DNA of 64,000 bases from JAYRWN01 sp041917975 (lineage in GTDB: Bacteria; Bacteroidota; Bacteroidia; Chitinophagales; Saprospiraceae), in assembly GCA_041917975.1 (NCBI GenBank), contig JAYRWN010000283.1:19712-83711 (forward strand), read 5' to 3'. The position numbers and the translations under genes were made by a program. This document shows positions 36,425 through 47,000 of this stretch, piece after piece. Numbering within the stretch: position 1 is the first letter of the stretch; every line of letters starts with the position of its first letter. A model generated the notes under the pieces. The model made no database searches. It was not told where the DNA came from and saw nothing but the letters and a program-made list of their open reading frames with translations.

Positions 36425-37607
36425 AGTAGTCCTGGCATATAGTGGAGGTCTGGATACGTCTTTTTGCTTAAAGTATCTGACGGTAGAAAAAGGTCTGGAG
36501 GTACATGCAGCCATCGTTCAGACTGGAGGATTTAGTCTTCAGGAATTGCTGGACATAGAACAGAAGGCGTTAAAACTGGGTGCAGCCAGTTTTCAAGTAT
36601 TGGATGAAACCCAAACTTTTTACCAAAACTGTGTCCGCTATTTATTGTTTGGCAATGTTTTAAGAAATCACACCTATCCTCTTTCAGTAAGCGCCGAACG
36701 CATTTTTCAGGCTTTATCCATAATTAATTATGCAAAGTCCATTCAGGCGACAGCCGTAGCACATGGCAGTACCGGAGCTGGCAATGACCAGGTAAGGTTT
36801 GATTTGGCATTTGAAGTCCTGGGACCGGGCATTGAAATAATCACGCCGATCAGAGATCTAAGCCTAAGCCGGGAGGCAGAAGTTGATTATTTACAAAAAC
36901 AGGGGGTGGATTGGAGTTGGAAGAAAGCCAAATATTCCATTAATAAAGGCATCTGGGGTACTAGTGTCGGCGGCGTGGAAACGCTCACCTCTGACCAATA
37001 CTTACCTGAAGAAGCCTGGCCTACACCACGCACTGCTAATGAACTTCAAACGCTCACCGTCACTTTCCACCGAGGAGAGCCTACTGCATTAAACGGTGAG
37101 GATATGAATCCACTTGAAGTCATTAATCGTCTACAAGCACTGGCCCAACCTTATGGTATAGGCCGGGATATTCATGTTGGGGATACCATCATTGGGATTA
37201 AAGGTCGTGTAGGATTTGAAGCTGCGGCTCCATTGATTCTTATTAAAGCTCATCAGCTGCTGGAAAAACATACCTTATCCAAGTGGCAGATGTATTGGAA
37301 GGACCAACTGTCCACCTGGTACGGTATGGCTTTACATGAAGGGCAATACCTCGAGCCAGTGATGCGTCAAATCGAATCGTTTTTGGCTGATACACAAAAT
37401 AACGTGAACGGCGACGTGTATGTACAACTGGAAGCAAATAAGTTTACTTGCCTGGGTATCAAGTCATCGCACGATTTAATGCAAGCCAAATTTGGCAGCT
37501 ATGGTGAAAAGAATACAGCCTGGTCCGGTGAGGATGTCAAAGGATTTACGCACATCTTGGCCAATGCACCAAAGATCTATTATGCTGTGAATACGGATGA
37601 ATTATGA
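36411..37607 (+). CDS. argG: Argininosuccinate synthase
   Basis: Joins citrulline and aspartate using ATP to give argininosuccinate. The 398-residue protein has the ATP pyrophosphatase P-loop VVLAYSGGLDTSFCLKYL and the conserved AHGSTGAGNDQVRFD and YSINKGIWGTSVGG stretches. It overlaps the GNAT gene by 14 bases and argC by four (ATGA), so the operon is translationally coupled. Confidence 0.95.
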   Translation: MKKHKVVLAYSGGLDTSFCLKYLTVEKGLEVHAAIVQTGGFSLQELLDIEQKALKLGAASFQVLDETQTFYQNCVRYLLFGNVLRNHTYPLSVSAERIFQALSIINYAKSIQATAVAHGSTGAGNDQVRFDLAFEVLGPGIEIITPIRDLSLSREAEVDYLQKQGVDWSWKKAKYSINKGIWGTSVGGVETLTSDQYLPEEAWPTPRTANELQTLTVTFHRGEPTALNGEDMNPLEVINRLQALAQPYGIGRDIHVGDTIIGIKGRVGFEAAAPLILIKAHQLLEKHTLSKWQMYWKDQLSTWYGMALHEGQYLEPVMRQIESFLADTQNNVNGDVYVQLEANKFTCLGIKSSHDLMQAKFGSYGEKNTAWSGEDVKGFTHILANAPKIYYAVNTDEL

Positions 37608-38566
37608 CGAAAGTTAGTATCATTGGCGGCGGTGGGTATACCGGCGGCGAACTCATTCGTTCATTATTACTCCACCCCGGAGTTAAGTTATCTTCCATAC
37701 AAAGTGAAAGTCAGTCAGGAAAACCCATCGCTGAACTACATCCTGATTTATTGCCCTATGGTGAGCGATTATTTGACGGTGGTTGGGATGACGAAGCGGA
37801 TGTCCTATTCCTTTGCCTGGGTCATGGTCGTGCGAAAGCCTACTTAGAAGAACACCCGGAAGCCTTAAATAAGATTATTATAGATCTTAGTCATGATTTT
37901 CGAATCAATTCCGAAGAACACGATTTTGTCTATGGTTTACCCGAAGCTTTCAAACCACAAATTCAGAACGCCAGGCATATAGCTAATCCTGGATGTTTCG
38001 CCACCGCGATCCAGTTAGCCCTATTGCCATTGGTCGCACATCATCGCATGTCTGAGGTGGTAAACATCCATGCCATCACCGGCGCTACTGGGGCTGGGCA
38101 AGCTCTTTCGGATACAACTCACTTTGCCTGGCGGGATAACAATATCAGTGTTTATAAACCCTTCACTCATCAGCATTTGGGTGAAATAAATCAGACCTTA
38201 GCCTGTTTTATGCCCCTGCCAGGCCGGGTTTTGTTTATACCAGTGCGGGGGAATTTCTCTAAAGGAATTTTTTGTACGGCATACCTGAAAAGCGATGAAA
38301 GTCTTGATAATCTTACAGAATTATTCCGGACCTTTTATGAGCCGCATCCTTTTGTATGGATCAGCAAAGACATGCTGAGCTTAAAACCTGTTTTGAACAC
38401 CAATCACTGTTTTATCCATCTGGAAAAACATGGTGATCAACTGCTTATCACCAGTGTGATAGATAACCTGATCAAAGGTGCCGCTGGTCAGGCCATTCAG
38501 AATATGAACCTTATCTTAGGTCTTGAAGAAACTTGTGGCTTAACCTTCAAAGCCAGCGCATTTTAA
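37604..38566 (+). CDS. argC: N-acetyl-gamma-glutamyl-phosphate reductase
   Basis: NADPH-dependent reduction of N-acylglutamyl phosphate to the semialdehyde. The 320 residues show the Rossmann start VSIIGGGGYTGGELIRSLL and the catalytic cysteine in HIANPGCFATAIQLALLPL, with substrate loop PFTHQHLGEINQTL. Length is slightly short but usual for the phylum. ATGA overlap with argG; the argD ATG follows nine bases after the stop. Confidence 0.95.
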   Translation: MTKVSIIGGGGYTGGELIRSLLLHPGVKLSSIQSESQSGKPIAELHPDLLPYGERLFDGGWDDEADVLFLCLGHGRAKAYLEEHPEALNKIIIDLSHDFRINSEEHDFVYGLPEAFKPQIQNARHIANPGCFATAIQLALLPLVAHHRMSEVVNIHAITGATGAGQALSDTTHFAWRDNNISVYKPFTHQHLGEINQTLACFMPLPGRVLFIPVRGNFSKGIFCTAYLKSDESLDNLTELFRTFYEPHPFVWISKDMLSLKPVLNTNHCFIHLEKHGDQLLITSVIDNLIKGAAGQAIQNMNLILGLEETCGLTFKASAF

Positions 38567-38575
38567 ATTTTGAAC

Positions 38576-39727
38576 ATGGAATTATTTGACGTTTATCCTT
38601 TATTAAACATAGAACCTAATAAAGGTTATGGAACTTATATTTATGATAAAAATGGCGATCAATATTTGGATTTGTATGGAGGACATGCGGTAATTTCTAT
38701 TGGCCATTCCCACCCAATTTATGTTCAGCGTCTGACTGACCAAATTAAGACTCTAGGGTTCTATTCAAACTCTGTTCAAAATCCACTCCAAAAAAAATTA
38801 GCCCAATTTCTGGGCGAATTATCCGGTTGTTCGGACTATAAGTTGTTTTTAATAAATTCAGGAGCCGAGGCTAACGAAAATGCTTTAAAAATGGCCTCCT
38901 TTTACAATGGCAGAACCAAGGTCCTGGCTATTAAAAATGCTTTCCATGGCCGTACCAGCGCCGCCGTAAATGTTACTGACAACGAGAAAATTAAGGCGCC
39001 TATAAATAAAACTTTTGAGGTTGACTTTTTATCCTGGTCTGCAGTGTCCGAAATCATTACAGCCATCAAATCAGGGCAATACACTGCTTTCATCATGGAA
39101 ACAATCCAGGGGATAGCTGGTATATATGAACCTGTCTGGGATAAACTGGCAGATATCCAGGATGTTTGCCAGGAAACCAATACGGTTTTTATCGCCGATG
39201 AAATCCAATGTGGATATGGCCGAACCGGAAAGTTTTTTGCTTTCCAGCATGCTCCTACACCCCTCATTCCGGATATCATCACCGTGGCTAAAGGTATGGG
39301 CAATGGTTTTCCTATTGGTGCCGTATTGCTCCACCCAAAATTTAAAGCCTCCCATGGACTATTGGGTACTACTTTTGGAGGCAGTCATTTAGGATGTGCT
39401 GCTGCCCTTGCGGTACTTGAGGTGATGCAAAAGGAAAAAGTCATTGCTAACGCTGAGAAAATGGGTGATTTTCTTTTGCAGGCATTGCGCAACATGTCCG
39501 GGGTAGTTGAAGTGCGAGGTAAAGGACTATTAATTGGGATTCAGTTCGAACAAGCAGCAAAACCGATCCGTGATCTGCTTTACCAAAAATATCGCGTCAT
39601 GACCGGTTCGTCAAATGAACCCAATACTATGCGTTTATTACCTGCATTGAATATCCAAAAAAATCATGTCAATGATTTTCTTCAAAAACTGCAAATGGCT
39701 TTACAAGAACTAAGAATAAGTGGTTAA
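38576..39727 (+). CDS. argD: N-acetylornithine aminotransferase
   Basis: PLP enzyme making N-acylornithine from the semialdehyde with glutamate as amino donor. 383 residues from ATG 38576 (MELFDVYPLLNIEPNKGYG); a TTG two codons upstream is unlikely. Class III features: GGHAVISIGHSHP, NSGAEANENALKMA, FIADEIQCGYGRTGKFFA, and the Schiff-base lysine in TVAKGMGNGFPIGAV. The stop is one base before the argF' ATG. Confidence 0.94.
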   Translation: MELFDVYPLLNIEPNKGYGTYIYDKNGDQYLDLYGGHAVISIGHSHPIYVQRLTDQIKTLGFYSNSVQNPLQKKLAQFLGELSGCSDYKLFLINSGAEANENALKMASFYNGRTKVLAIKNAFHGRTSAAVNVTDNEKIKAPINKTFEVDFLSWSAVSEIITAIKSGQYTAFIMETIQGIAGIYEPVWDKLADIQDVCQETNTVFIADEIQCGYGRTGKFFAFQHAPTPLIPDIITVAKGMGNGFPIGAVLLHPKFKASHGLLGTTFGGSHLGCAAALAVLEVMQKEKVIANAEKMGDFLLQALRNMSGVVEVRGKGLLIGIQFEQAAKPIRDLLYQKYRVMTGSSNEPNTMRLLPALNIQKNHVNDFLQKLQMALQELRISG

Positions 39728-39728
39728 T

Positions 39729-40673
39729 ATGAAAAATTTTATCAGCATCCATGATGTAACAGATGTCGCTGAACTCATTGCTCAGGCCCAATATTTTAAA
39801 GAAAATCCTTTTAACGATAAAATAGGGGTTAATAAGACCTTGATACTCTTATTTTTTAATCCCAGCTTGCGAACACGTTTGAGCACACAGATTGCTGCCC
39901 AAAACCTGGGTATGCAAGTTATTTCCATGGATGTAGGTCAAACCTGGGGCATTGAGTTTCAAAACGGGGCAGTCATGGATGAAGATAAAGCGGAACATAT
40001 CATGGAAGCCGCTCGGGTAGTGAGTAGTTATGGTCAAATCGTGGGAATCAGGAGTTTCGCAGGTTTAAAAGATCGTAGCGAAGATTATCAGGATGAGGTA
40101 ATAAACAAATTTACCTCTCTAAGTTTGTGCCCGGTAATAAACTTGGAATCCGCTATCCGACACCCACTTCAATCGCTTACGGATGCGATAACGATAGAAA
40201 CCTACAAAAAAGTTAAAAGGCCTAAAGTCGTCCTTACCTGGGCACCACATCCCCGCGCATTACCTCAGGCCGTGTCTAATTCCTTTATTGAGTGGATGAA
40301 AGCTCTTGATGTCGAATTGGTTGTAACCCACCCCAAAGGATTTGAATTAGATCCGCAATTTAGCCAAAATGTAAGAATTGAATACAATCAGGCTGAAGCG
40401 TTTAAGGATGCTCATTTTATTTACGCCAAAAACTGGAGTAGTGTTACCAATTATGGCCAAACAGCTCTGGAACTGCGGAATTGGACCGTAACCGCCGCCA
40501 AAATGGCCCTAACCGACCAGGCCTATTTTATGCATTGTCTTCCGGTGCGCCGAAACGTCATTGTTGAAGATGTGGTTATAGATAGTGAAAGAAGTTTAGT
40601 CATACCTCAAGCGGCTAATCGCATATGCGCAGCTCAAGCCGTGATTGCCAACCTGTTACGCCATGGCCAATAG
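39729..40673 (+). CDS. argF': N-acylornithine carbamoyltransferase (ArgF')
   Basis: Carbamoylates N-acetyl- or N-succinylornithine to the acylcitrulline, the Bacteroidota variant of the pathway. 314 residues from ATG 39729; an in-frame GTG nine bases earlier overlaps argD. The carbamoyl-phosphate motif is FFNPSLRTRLSTQIA, and HCLPVRRNVIVEDVVID replaces the HCLP loop of ordinary OTCases. It lacks the SMG-type ornithine motif, so free ornithine is not expected to bind. Acetyl versus succinyl preference depends on a single active-site residue I cannot place with certainty. An 11-base overlap joins it to argB. Confidence 0.9.
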   Translation: MKNFISIHDVTDVAELIAQAQYFKENPFNDKIGVNKTLILLFFNPSLRTRLSTQIAAQNLGMQVISMDVGQTWGIEFQNGAVMDEDKAEHIMEAARVVSSYGQIVGIRSFAGLKDRSEDYQDEVINKFTSLSLCPVINLESAIRHPLQSLTDAITIETYKKVKRPKVVLTWAPHPRALPQAVSNSFIEWMKALDVELVVTHPKGFELDPQFSQNVRIEYNQAEAFKDAHFIYAKNWSSVTNYGQTALELRNWTVTAAKMALTDQAYFMHCLPVRRNVIVEDVVIDSERSLVIPQAANRICAAQAVIANLLRHGQ

Positions 40674-41442
40674 ACTTCATGTCATAAAATTAGGTAGCGC
40701 AATTGTTGATAATCCGAATCGCTTGGCAATATGTCTTCAGCAATTTTCTAAACTCGCTTCACCAAAAATATTACTGCACGGCGGAGGTAAGCTGGCTACC
40801 TCGTTGAGTGAACGCCTTGGGCTCACGCCAACCTTTATCGAAGGACGCAGAATCACTGATTCCGATACTTTGGACGTGGCAATTATGGTTTATGCCGGTC
40901 TGATAAATAAAAAAATAGTTAGTGCATTAAACCAATTGGGTGGACAAGCGATCGGTCTATGTGGCGCAGACCTTAAATTGGTTACGAGTAAAAAAAGAGA
41001 CATCATACCTATCGATTATGGTTTTGTTGGGGATGTAGAAGAAATAAATGTGGCTATGTTTAGCCAATTATTTGCGTTAGACTGGCAGCCGGTCATCTCA
41101 GCCATTACCTGGAGCCCCAAAGATGGTTTATTAAATACTAATGCGGATAGTCTCGGCAGCGTTCTAGCTAATAAACTCAGTAAAGACTATGATGTATCAT
41201 TACAACTTGTTTCGGAAAATAGCGGGGTTTTATCCGATCTTTCTGATCCAGACAGTTTGATCAGAACTATTACCGCAGAAGATTATGCATTTTTAAAATC
41301 ATCAGGAGCTATATCTGGCGGAATGATCCCAAAACTGGACGGTGCTTTTGCTGCCCTGAAAGTTGGAATCAAGGAAATTTGGATCACCGGAGAAGTTGTC
41401 TCGTCAGGAGATGTTGTTGGCACAAAAATCAGCCTGTCATGA
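40663..41442 (+). CDS. argB: N-acetylglutamate kinase
   Basis: Phosphorylates N-acylglutamate. 259 residues from ATG 40663 (MANRLHVIKLGSAIVDN); a TTG 18 bases upstream lies inside argF'. Amino-acid-kinase motifs: VIKLGSAI, LLHGGGKLATSLSERLG, and GAISGGMIPKLDGAFAALK near the C-terminus. It lacks the N-terminal helix of hexameric, arginine-inhibited kinases, so feedback inhibition is less likely and control may lie at the leader and GNAT step (inference). ATGA overlap with argE. Confidence 0.94.
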   Translation: MANRLHVIKLGSAIVDNPNRLAICLQQFSKLASPKILLHGGGKLATSLSERLGLTPTFIEGRRITDSDTLDVAIMVYAGLINKKIVSALNQLGGQAIGLCGADLKLVTSKKRDIIPIDYGFVGDVEEINVAMFSQLFALDWQPVISAITWSPKDGLLNTNADSLGSVLANKLSKDYDVSLQLVSENSGVLSDLSDPDSLIRTITAEDYAFLKSSGAISGGMIPKLDGAFAALKVGIKEIWITGEVVSSGDVVGTKISLS

Positions 41443-42503
41443 ACTTGCCTGTCCTAAGCCGACAAGCATTACAGCTCTTACAAGACCTCATTGCCATCCC
41501 TGCTTATTCGCGAGAGGAAGGTAGACGAGCTGATTACCTTGAAAATTATTTGCGAAATTATGGTTGTCAGGTAGAGCGCTTGGGCCATAACCTTATTGTT
41601 CGTCACCGGCCAGAGGCACCTTACCGCATTTTACTAAATTCACATTTGGATACTATAAAGCCTTCCACATCATGGAGAAGGGACCCACACCGACCGGTCA
41701 TAGAAGACGGCAAACTTTATGGTCTGGGAGCTAATGACGCAGGTGGACCATTAGTAACTTTACTGGTGAGTTTTTTAACCTTAATTAAATCCAATTACCC
41801 CCATCAGCTCATCCTGGTTATAAGTGCTGAAGAAGAAATTTCCGGTGCCGGAGGGGTTAGTGCCATCCGTGATCAAATCGGTCGTGTGGATGCAGGAATA
41901 GTCGGAGAACCCACTTCATTGCAAGTGGCTGTTGCTGAGAAGGGTTTAATGGTTATTGATGCCTATGCGGACGGTGTGGCTGGGCATGCGGCCAGAGATG
42001 AGGGTACTAATGCTATCTACCTGGCTTTAGAGGATATTCAAAAAATTAGAAACTATACATTTGCGGAAATTTCTCCCTGGCTGGGGAAGGTGAAAATGAC
42101 CGTTACCCAAATCCAGGCGGGGACCCAGCATAATGTTGTGCCAGATCTATGTTCTTATGTCATCGATGTGCGTACTACCGAAAAATATCAGAATCAGCAC
42201 ATATTCAATGAACTCGTTCAACTCTGTCATGCACGCCTTCAAGCGCGTTCTTTCCGCTTACAATCCAGCGGAATAGCACTTGAACATCCGTTGGTTAAGG
42301 CTAGTCAAAGTTTAAACCTGGGGCTTTATGGCTCCCCCACACTATCCGATCAAGCCCTTTGGCAATGGCCTACCATAAAATTAGGTTGTGGCCAATCTGC
42401 GCGTAGTCACGTGGCTGATGAATATTTGTATTTAACTGATATTGAACAAGGTATAGAAATTTATTTAAAGTTATTATTAGAGTTAGATCACTTGATAAGT
42501 TAA
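41439..42503 (+). CDS. argE: N-acetylornithine deacetylase/N-acylcitrulline deacylase (M20 family)
   Basis: Zinc-dependent amidohydrolase. With ArgF' upstream, its substrate is expected to be the N-acylcitrulline, giving citrulline for ArgG. 354 residues from ATG 41439, which overlaps the argB stop by four bases; the longer frame from 41379 lies in argB. M20 metal motifs: ILLNSHLDTIKPS, GLGANDAGGPLVTL, and the catalytic glutamates in VISAEEEISGAGGVSA, then VGEPTSLQVAVAEKG. The dimerisation domain is intact. Confidence 0.88.
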   Translation: MNLPVLSRQALQLLQDLIAIPAYSREEGRRADYLENYLRNYGCQVERLGHNLIVRHRPEAPYRILLNSHLDTIKPSTSWRRDPHRPVIEDGKLYGLGANDAGGPLVTLLVSFLTLIKSNYPHQLILVISAEEEISGAGGVSAIRDQIGRVDAGIVGEPTSLQVAVAEKGLMVIDAYADGVAGHAARDEGTNAIYLALEDIQKIRNYTFAEISPWLGKVKMTVTQIQAGTQHNVVPDLCSYVIDVRTTEKYQNQHIFNELVQLCHARLQARSFRLQSSGIALEHPLVKASQSLNLGLYGSPTLSDQALWQWPTIKLGCGQSARSHVADEYLYLTDIEQGIEIYLKLLLELDHLIS

Positions 42504-42506
42504 TCT

Positions 42507-43865
42507 ATGAAACTTTGGCAAAAACATAAAAGTGTCACAGACGACAAAATTGAAGCTTTTACTGTGGGCCAAGACCGCGAAATGGACCTGCATTTAGCGT
42601 TTGCCGACATCTTGACTAATATGGCACACAGTTTTATGCTCGCTCAATGTGGTTTGATGAGCATGGAGGAAGCCAAAAACATCCACACTGTTCTAAAATC
42701 TTACCTCACGGGAATAGAAGGTGGGACGTTTCGGATGAGTCCAAATGTGGAAGATGTGCACTCCCAAATTGAAGGCTGGTTGACAGACAAATTAGGTGAA
42801 ACTGGCAAAAAAATTCATACGGCCAGATCCCGCAATGATCAGGTACTCACCGATATTAAACTCTATCTACGCCATGAGATTTTAGAACTGGGCGACCTGG
42901 TCAAACAGCTAGGTTTAATCTTACTCGAACAAGCTGACCGATATAAAGAAACGCTTATCCCTGGATACACTCATTTTCAAGCAGCCATGTATTCTTCCGG
43001 TGGGCTGTGGTTTTCGTCGTTTGCTGAAAACCTGGCCGATGACCTGATCGTGTTAAAACAAACTTTCGAAGTCATCAATCAAAATCCTTTAGGATCCGGT
43101 GCTGGATATGGCTCCACTTTTTCCATAGACCGCGAGTTAACCACTACACTTTTAGGTTTTAACGGTTTGCATATCAATAGTATACATGCTCAGTTACAAC
43201 GTGGTAAAACAGAGTGGTTGATGGCTACTAGTTTGGCTACAATTGCTCATACAACTGCTATTTTAGCTTATGACCTTTGTTTATTTAACAGCCAAAACTT
43301 TGCTTTTGTAGAACTTCCTGAAAACTTTACCACAGGAAGCAGCATTATGCCCCATAAAAAGAACCCGGATGTATTTGAGTTAATTCGTGCCAAATCAAAC
43401 CAAATAAAAAGCATACCTGTACAGATACAATCAATTATTAGCAACTTACCATCAGGGTATCATCGCGATTTTCAAATCCTCAAAGAAATACTTTTTCCTG
43501 CCATCGGTTTAATGAAAGATGTTATATCCATGCTTTCTTACGCCATACCTAAAATACTATTTCGTCAAGATATCCTGACCAGCCCCATCTATAAATACCT
43601 GGACAGCGTAAATCAAATCCAAAACATGGTATCGCAGGGGACCAGCTTTAGGAGCGCTTACGAATCTATCAGCAGCCAAATCCAACAGCATACCTATCGT
43701 TCGGGGTCAAGTGGCGAGTATTCTCACACAGGTAGCCTTGGTAAGCTTTGTTTGGAGGACATTAAAACAAAATTGATGATCCGGTACGATGCTTTTGAAG
43801 CAAATCGCATCCGACAGATTGAAGAGTCATTAATAGAAGGTGCACATTTTAACACAAGAAAATAA
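42507..43865 (+). CDS. argH: Argininosuccinate lyase
   Basis: Splits argininosuccinate into arginine and fumarate, ending the pathway. The 452-residue protein has the fumarase-superfamily signature TGSSIMPHKKNPDVFEL, the catalytic histidine loop GYTHFQAAMYSSGG and the early VEDVHSQIEGWLTDKLG stretch. It begins three bases after argE and is the last arginine gene. No clear terminator follows. Confidence 0.95.
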   Translation: MKLWQKHKSVTDDKIEAFTVGQDREMDLHLAFADILTNMAHSFMLAQCGLMSMEEAKNIHTVLKSYLTGIEGGTFRMSPNVEDVHSQIEGWLTDKLGETGKKIHTARSRNDQVLTDIKLYLRHEILELGDLVKQLGLILLEQADRYKETLIPGYTHFQAAMYSSGGLWFSSFAENLADDLIVLKQTFEVINQNPLGSGAGYGSTFSIDRELTTTLLGFNGLHINSIHAQLQRGKTEWLMATSLATIAHTTAILAYDLCLFNSQNFAFVELPENFTTGSSIMPHKKNPDVFELIRAKSNQIKSIPVQIQSIISNLPSGYHRDFQILKEILFPAIGLMKDVISMLSYAIPKILFRQDILTSPIYKYLDSVNQIQNMVSQGTSFRSAYESISSQIQQHTYRSGSSGEYSHTGSLGKLCLEDIKTKLMIRYDAFEANRIRQIEESLIEGAHFNTRK

Positions 43866-44083
43866 CCTAAAGTATACTTAGCGTTTATTATTTATCTTCT
43901 TCCCAAAAAGAATTTAATAATTTTTTAATAAGGGAAGCTCTTTAATAATATACTTTTAAGAATTTAACGTATCACTGTCAATTTGTTTTAATAATTGGGG
44001 TGTTTGTTATTTTTATGAAGGGCACCTGAGATTTTTTTAACTTTGTGGCTTGCCCTAACTATAAAATAAAAAAAACTAAGGAT
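43866..44083 (+). promoter_or_regulatory. AT-rich argH-gltB intergenic region with a candidate promoter box
   Basis: 218 bases of very AT-rich sequence. It has a palindrome AAGTATACTT (43870-43879) and repeated TTTAATAA tracts. TAACTTTG at 44038-44045 matches TAnnTTTG and lies 38 bases before the gltB ATG. The GTG at 44045 overlaps this box and is therefore rejected as a start. No -33 TTTG at normal spacing. Confidence 0.4.
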
Positions 44084-47000
44084 ATGGCTCTTCAAAAACA
44101 AGAAGGACTATACCGGAAGGAATTGGAAAAAGATTCCTGTGGTACCGGATTAATTGCTCAGTTAGATGGGTACCGCACGCATGAAGTGGTGGAACAGGCT
44201 CTCACCATGCTTAAAAATATGGAACACCGCGGTGCATGTGGCTGCGAACCTAATACTGGAGATGGTGCGGGAATTTTGCTTCAAAACCCACATGATTTTT
44301 TAGCCCAGGAGTGCAAATCGCTGGGTTTTGAACTACCGGCTTTTGGAGAATATGGAGTAGGATTTCTTTATCTTCCCAGGCTAGAGTCAGAATATCGTGT
44401 ATGCAAACGCCTGTTGGTTCAGGACATTGAAACGCTCAATTTTAAGGTTTTAGGGTTTAGAGTTGTACCCACCAATCCTCAGGGATTAGGCCAATCCGCA
44501 TTAGCCACCGAGCCTCGTATGGAGCAAATTTTTGTTAAATACAACGATACGGTTGATCGCCGGGCTTTAGAGCGCAAGTTGTATAGGCTGAGGAAGTATT
44601 GTATACACCACATCCATACCTTGCATCCGGAATGGATTGATTTGTTTTATGTCTGCTCTTGGTCTTATAAAACTATTGTGTATAAAGGACAATTGACCAC
44701 CCATCAATTGGATTCGTATTTTCCGGACTTACATGATCCGAGGCTAATTTCAGCCATTGCTATCATTCACTCCCGCTTTTCTACAAATACATTTCCAAAA
44801 TGGAAGTTAGCGCAACCTTTCCGCTATATTGCTCATAATGGAGAAATTAATACAATTACTGGAAACTTAAATTGGTGGGAGGCGCGTGAACCTCTGCTAA
44901 AACCGGATGTCTTTACGTCCACCGAACTGGAAGATATTTTGCCCATTTGTTATCCTGGGCTGTCAGATTCCGGCTCTTTTGATAATGTTTTGGAGTTTTT
45001 GTTTTTGTCCGGCCGGTCGTTTCCCCATGCCTTGATGATGATGATCCCGGAAGCCTGGCAGCATGACCACCATATGCCAGAGTATAAAAAAGCTTTCTAT
45101 GAATACCATGAGAGTCTCATGGAGCCTTGGGACGGACCTGCTGCCATTTGTTTTTCTGACGGTATTGTGGTTGGCGCTACTCTTGACCGCAATGGCCTTC
45201 GCCCAGCCCGATATTGTCTCTTAAACACCAATACGCTTATTGTCGCCTCCGAAGCAGGAGTCTTGCCCGTTGATCAGTCCACTGTGATCATGAAAGGTAG
45301 GTTACAGCCAGGTAAAATGCTAATTGCTGACCTGGATCAACATCGCATCATCGGCGATGAAGAATTAAAATCCATTGTTTGCAGTAATCGACCATATGCT
45401 AAATATCTGCAGGACAATAAAATATATCTCGACAAATTACCTAAGCCTGAACAGATAATCTCACCGGATTATTCCCTGGATTTAATTCAGCGTGAAAAAC
45501 TGTTCGGATTTACCAGGGAAGATTTAAAATTTATCATTACCCCAATGTGTGTCCAGGCTGACGAACCGGTCGGATCTATGGGTAATGACACACCTCTTGC
45601 CGTACTTTCCCATCAACCCCAGCATCTATCCAACTATTTTAAGCAACTCTTTGCCCAGGTCACCAACCCTCCTATTGATCCAATCCGTGAGAAAAGTGTC
45701 ATGTCATTGAACTCCCATTTGGGACCTACTGGCAATATTCTTTCAGCATCTCCGGAAAATTGTCGCCAAATACATTTAGAACATCCTGTTCTGGATTCCA
45801 TTGAATTTAATAAGGTCCTAGCATTACAAAATCCAGATATTAAAATTGGGCATATATCATTGGTGGTCACCGTTGATGCCATGCCTCAGTCCATAATTCA
45901 GTTCATTAAAGAAATTTGTTATCGGGCAGAAGAATTGGTTTTGGATGGATGTAACATTCTTCATTTATCTGATCGTTCTGCTTCTCAACATCTTCTTCCA
46001 TTGCCTTCATTGCTTATTGTTGGAGCCATCCATCACCACCTGATTAAAGAAGGCTTAAGACTTAAAACATCCCTATTAGTAGAAGCAGGTGATGTGCGTG
46101 AATCTCATCACTATGCTACTCTCATTGGTTATGGCGCGGACGCCATTTTTCCATACCTTATATTTGAAAGTATTAATGGTCTCTGGTCCGAAGGAGCATT
46201 AGATCAGAAATACCCTGTCGAAAAATACCAGGAAAATTATCGCAAAGCGATTCAAAAAGGGTTATTAAAAATCATATCCAAGAATGGCATCAGCACTTTA
46301 AAATCCTATAAAGGAGCTCAAATATTTGAGATTTTGGGATTAAACCAAGATGTGGTGGATTTATGCTTTAAAGGCACAGTTTCGCGCATCGAAGGGCTAG
46401 CTTTAGAAGATATTGGTCGGGAATGTTTGGAGCGGCATAATGAATCCTTTAACCAGGATAATGAAATGTTGAAGTCAGGCGGCGTATACCAATGGAAACG
46501 TGATGGCGAATACCATCACTTTAATCCGCAATCGATTCATTTACTGCAATATTCCACCCGTCGTAATGATTACGCATTATTTAAAAAATATAGTCATTTA
46601 ATGAATGAACAAAGTCAGCAAGCGTGCTTCTTGCGCGGTTTGTTAGACTTTACTTCCGGAGATCCTATTCCCATTGAGGATGTTGAACCTATAAGCTCTA
46701 TTTTAAAGAGATTTTCTACGGGCGCCATGTCGTTTGGTTCTATTTCCCATGAAGCCCATAGTACCTTGGCCATTGCCATGAATCGAATTGGAGCGAAAAG
46801 TAACAGTGGAGAAGGTGGAGAAGATTATATGCGTTTTCATCGCAAGGAAAATGGTGACTGGGAACGATCGGCTGTCAAACAAGTTGCATCTGGTCGCTTT
46901 GGTGTAACCAGTTATTATCTGGCTAATGCCGACGAGTTACAGATAAAAATGGCTCAAGGCGCAAAACCCGGTGAAGGGGGCCAATTACCCGGTCACAAAG

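Noticed and set aside
43870..43879. AAGTATACTT palindrome as an operator of gltB
   Set aside because: A ten-base AT-rich palindrome in such AT-rich sequence is likely by chance, and it lies about 160 bases from the promoter box.
44045..44083. GTG 44045 as the gltB start
   Set aside because: It overlaps the promoter-like TAACTTTG and would give a longer propeptide than the family; ATG 44084 puts the catalytic Cys at residue 19.
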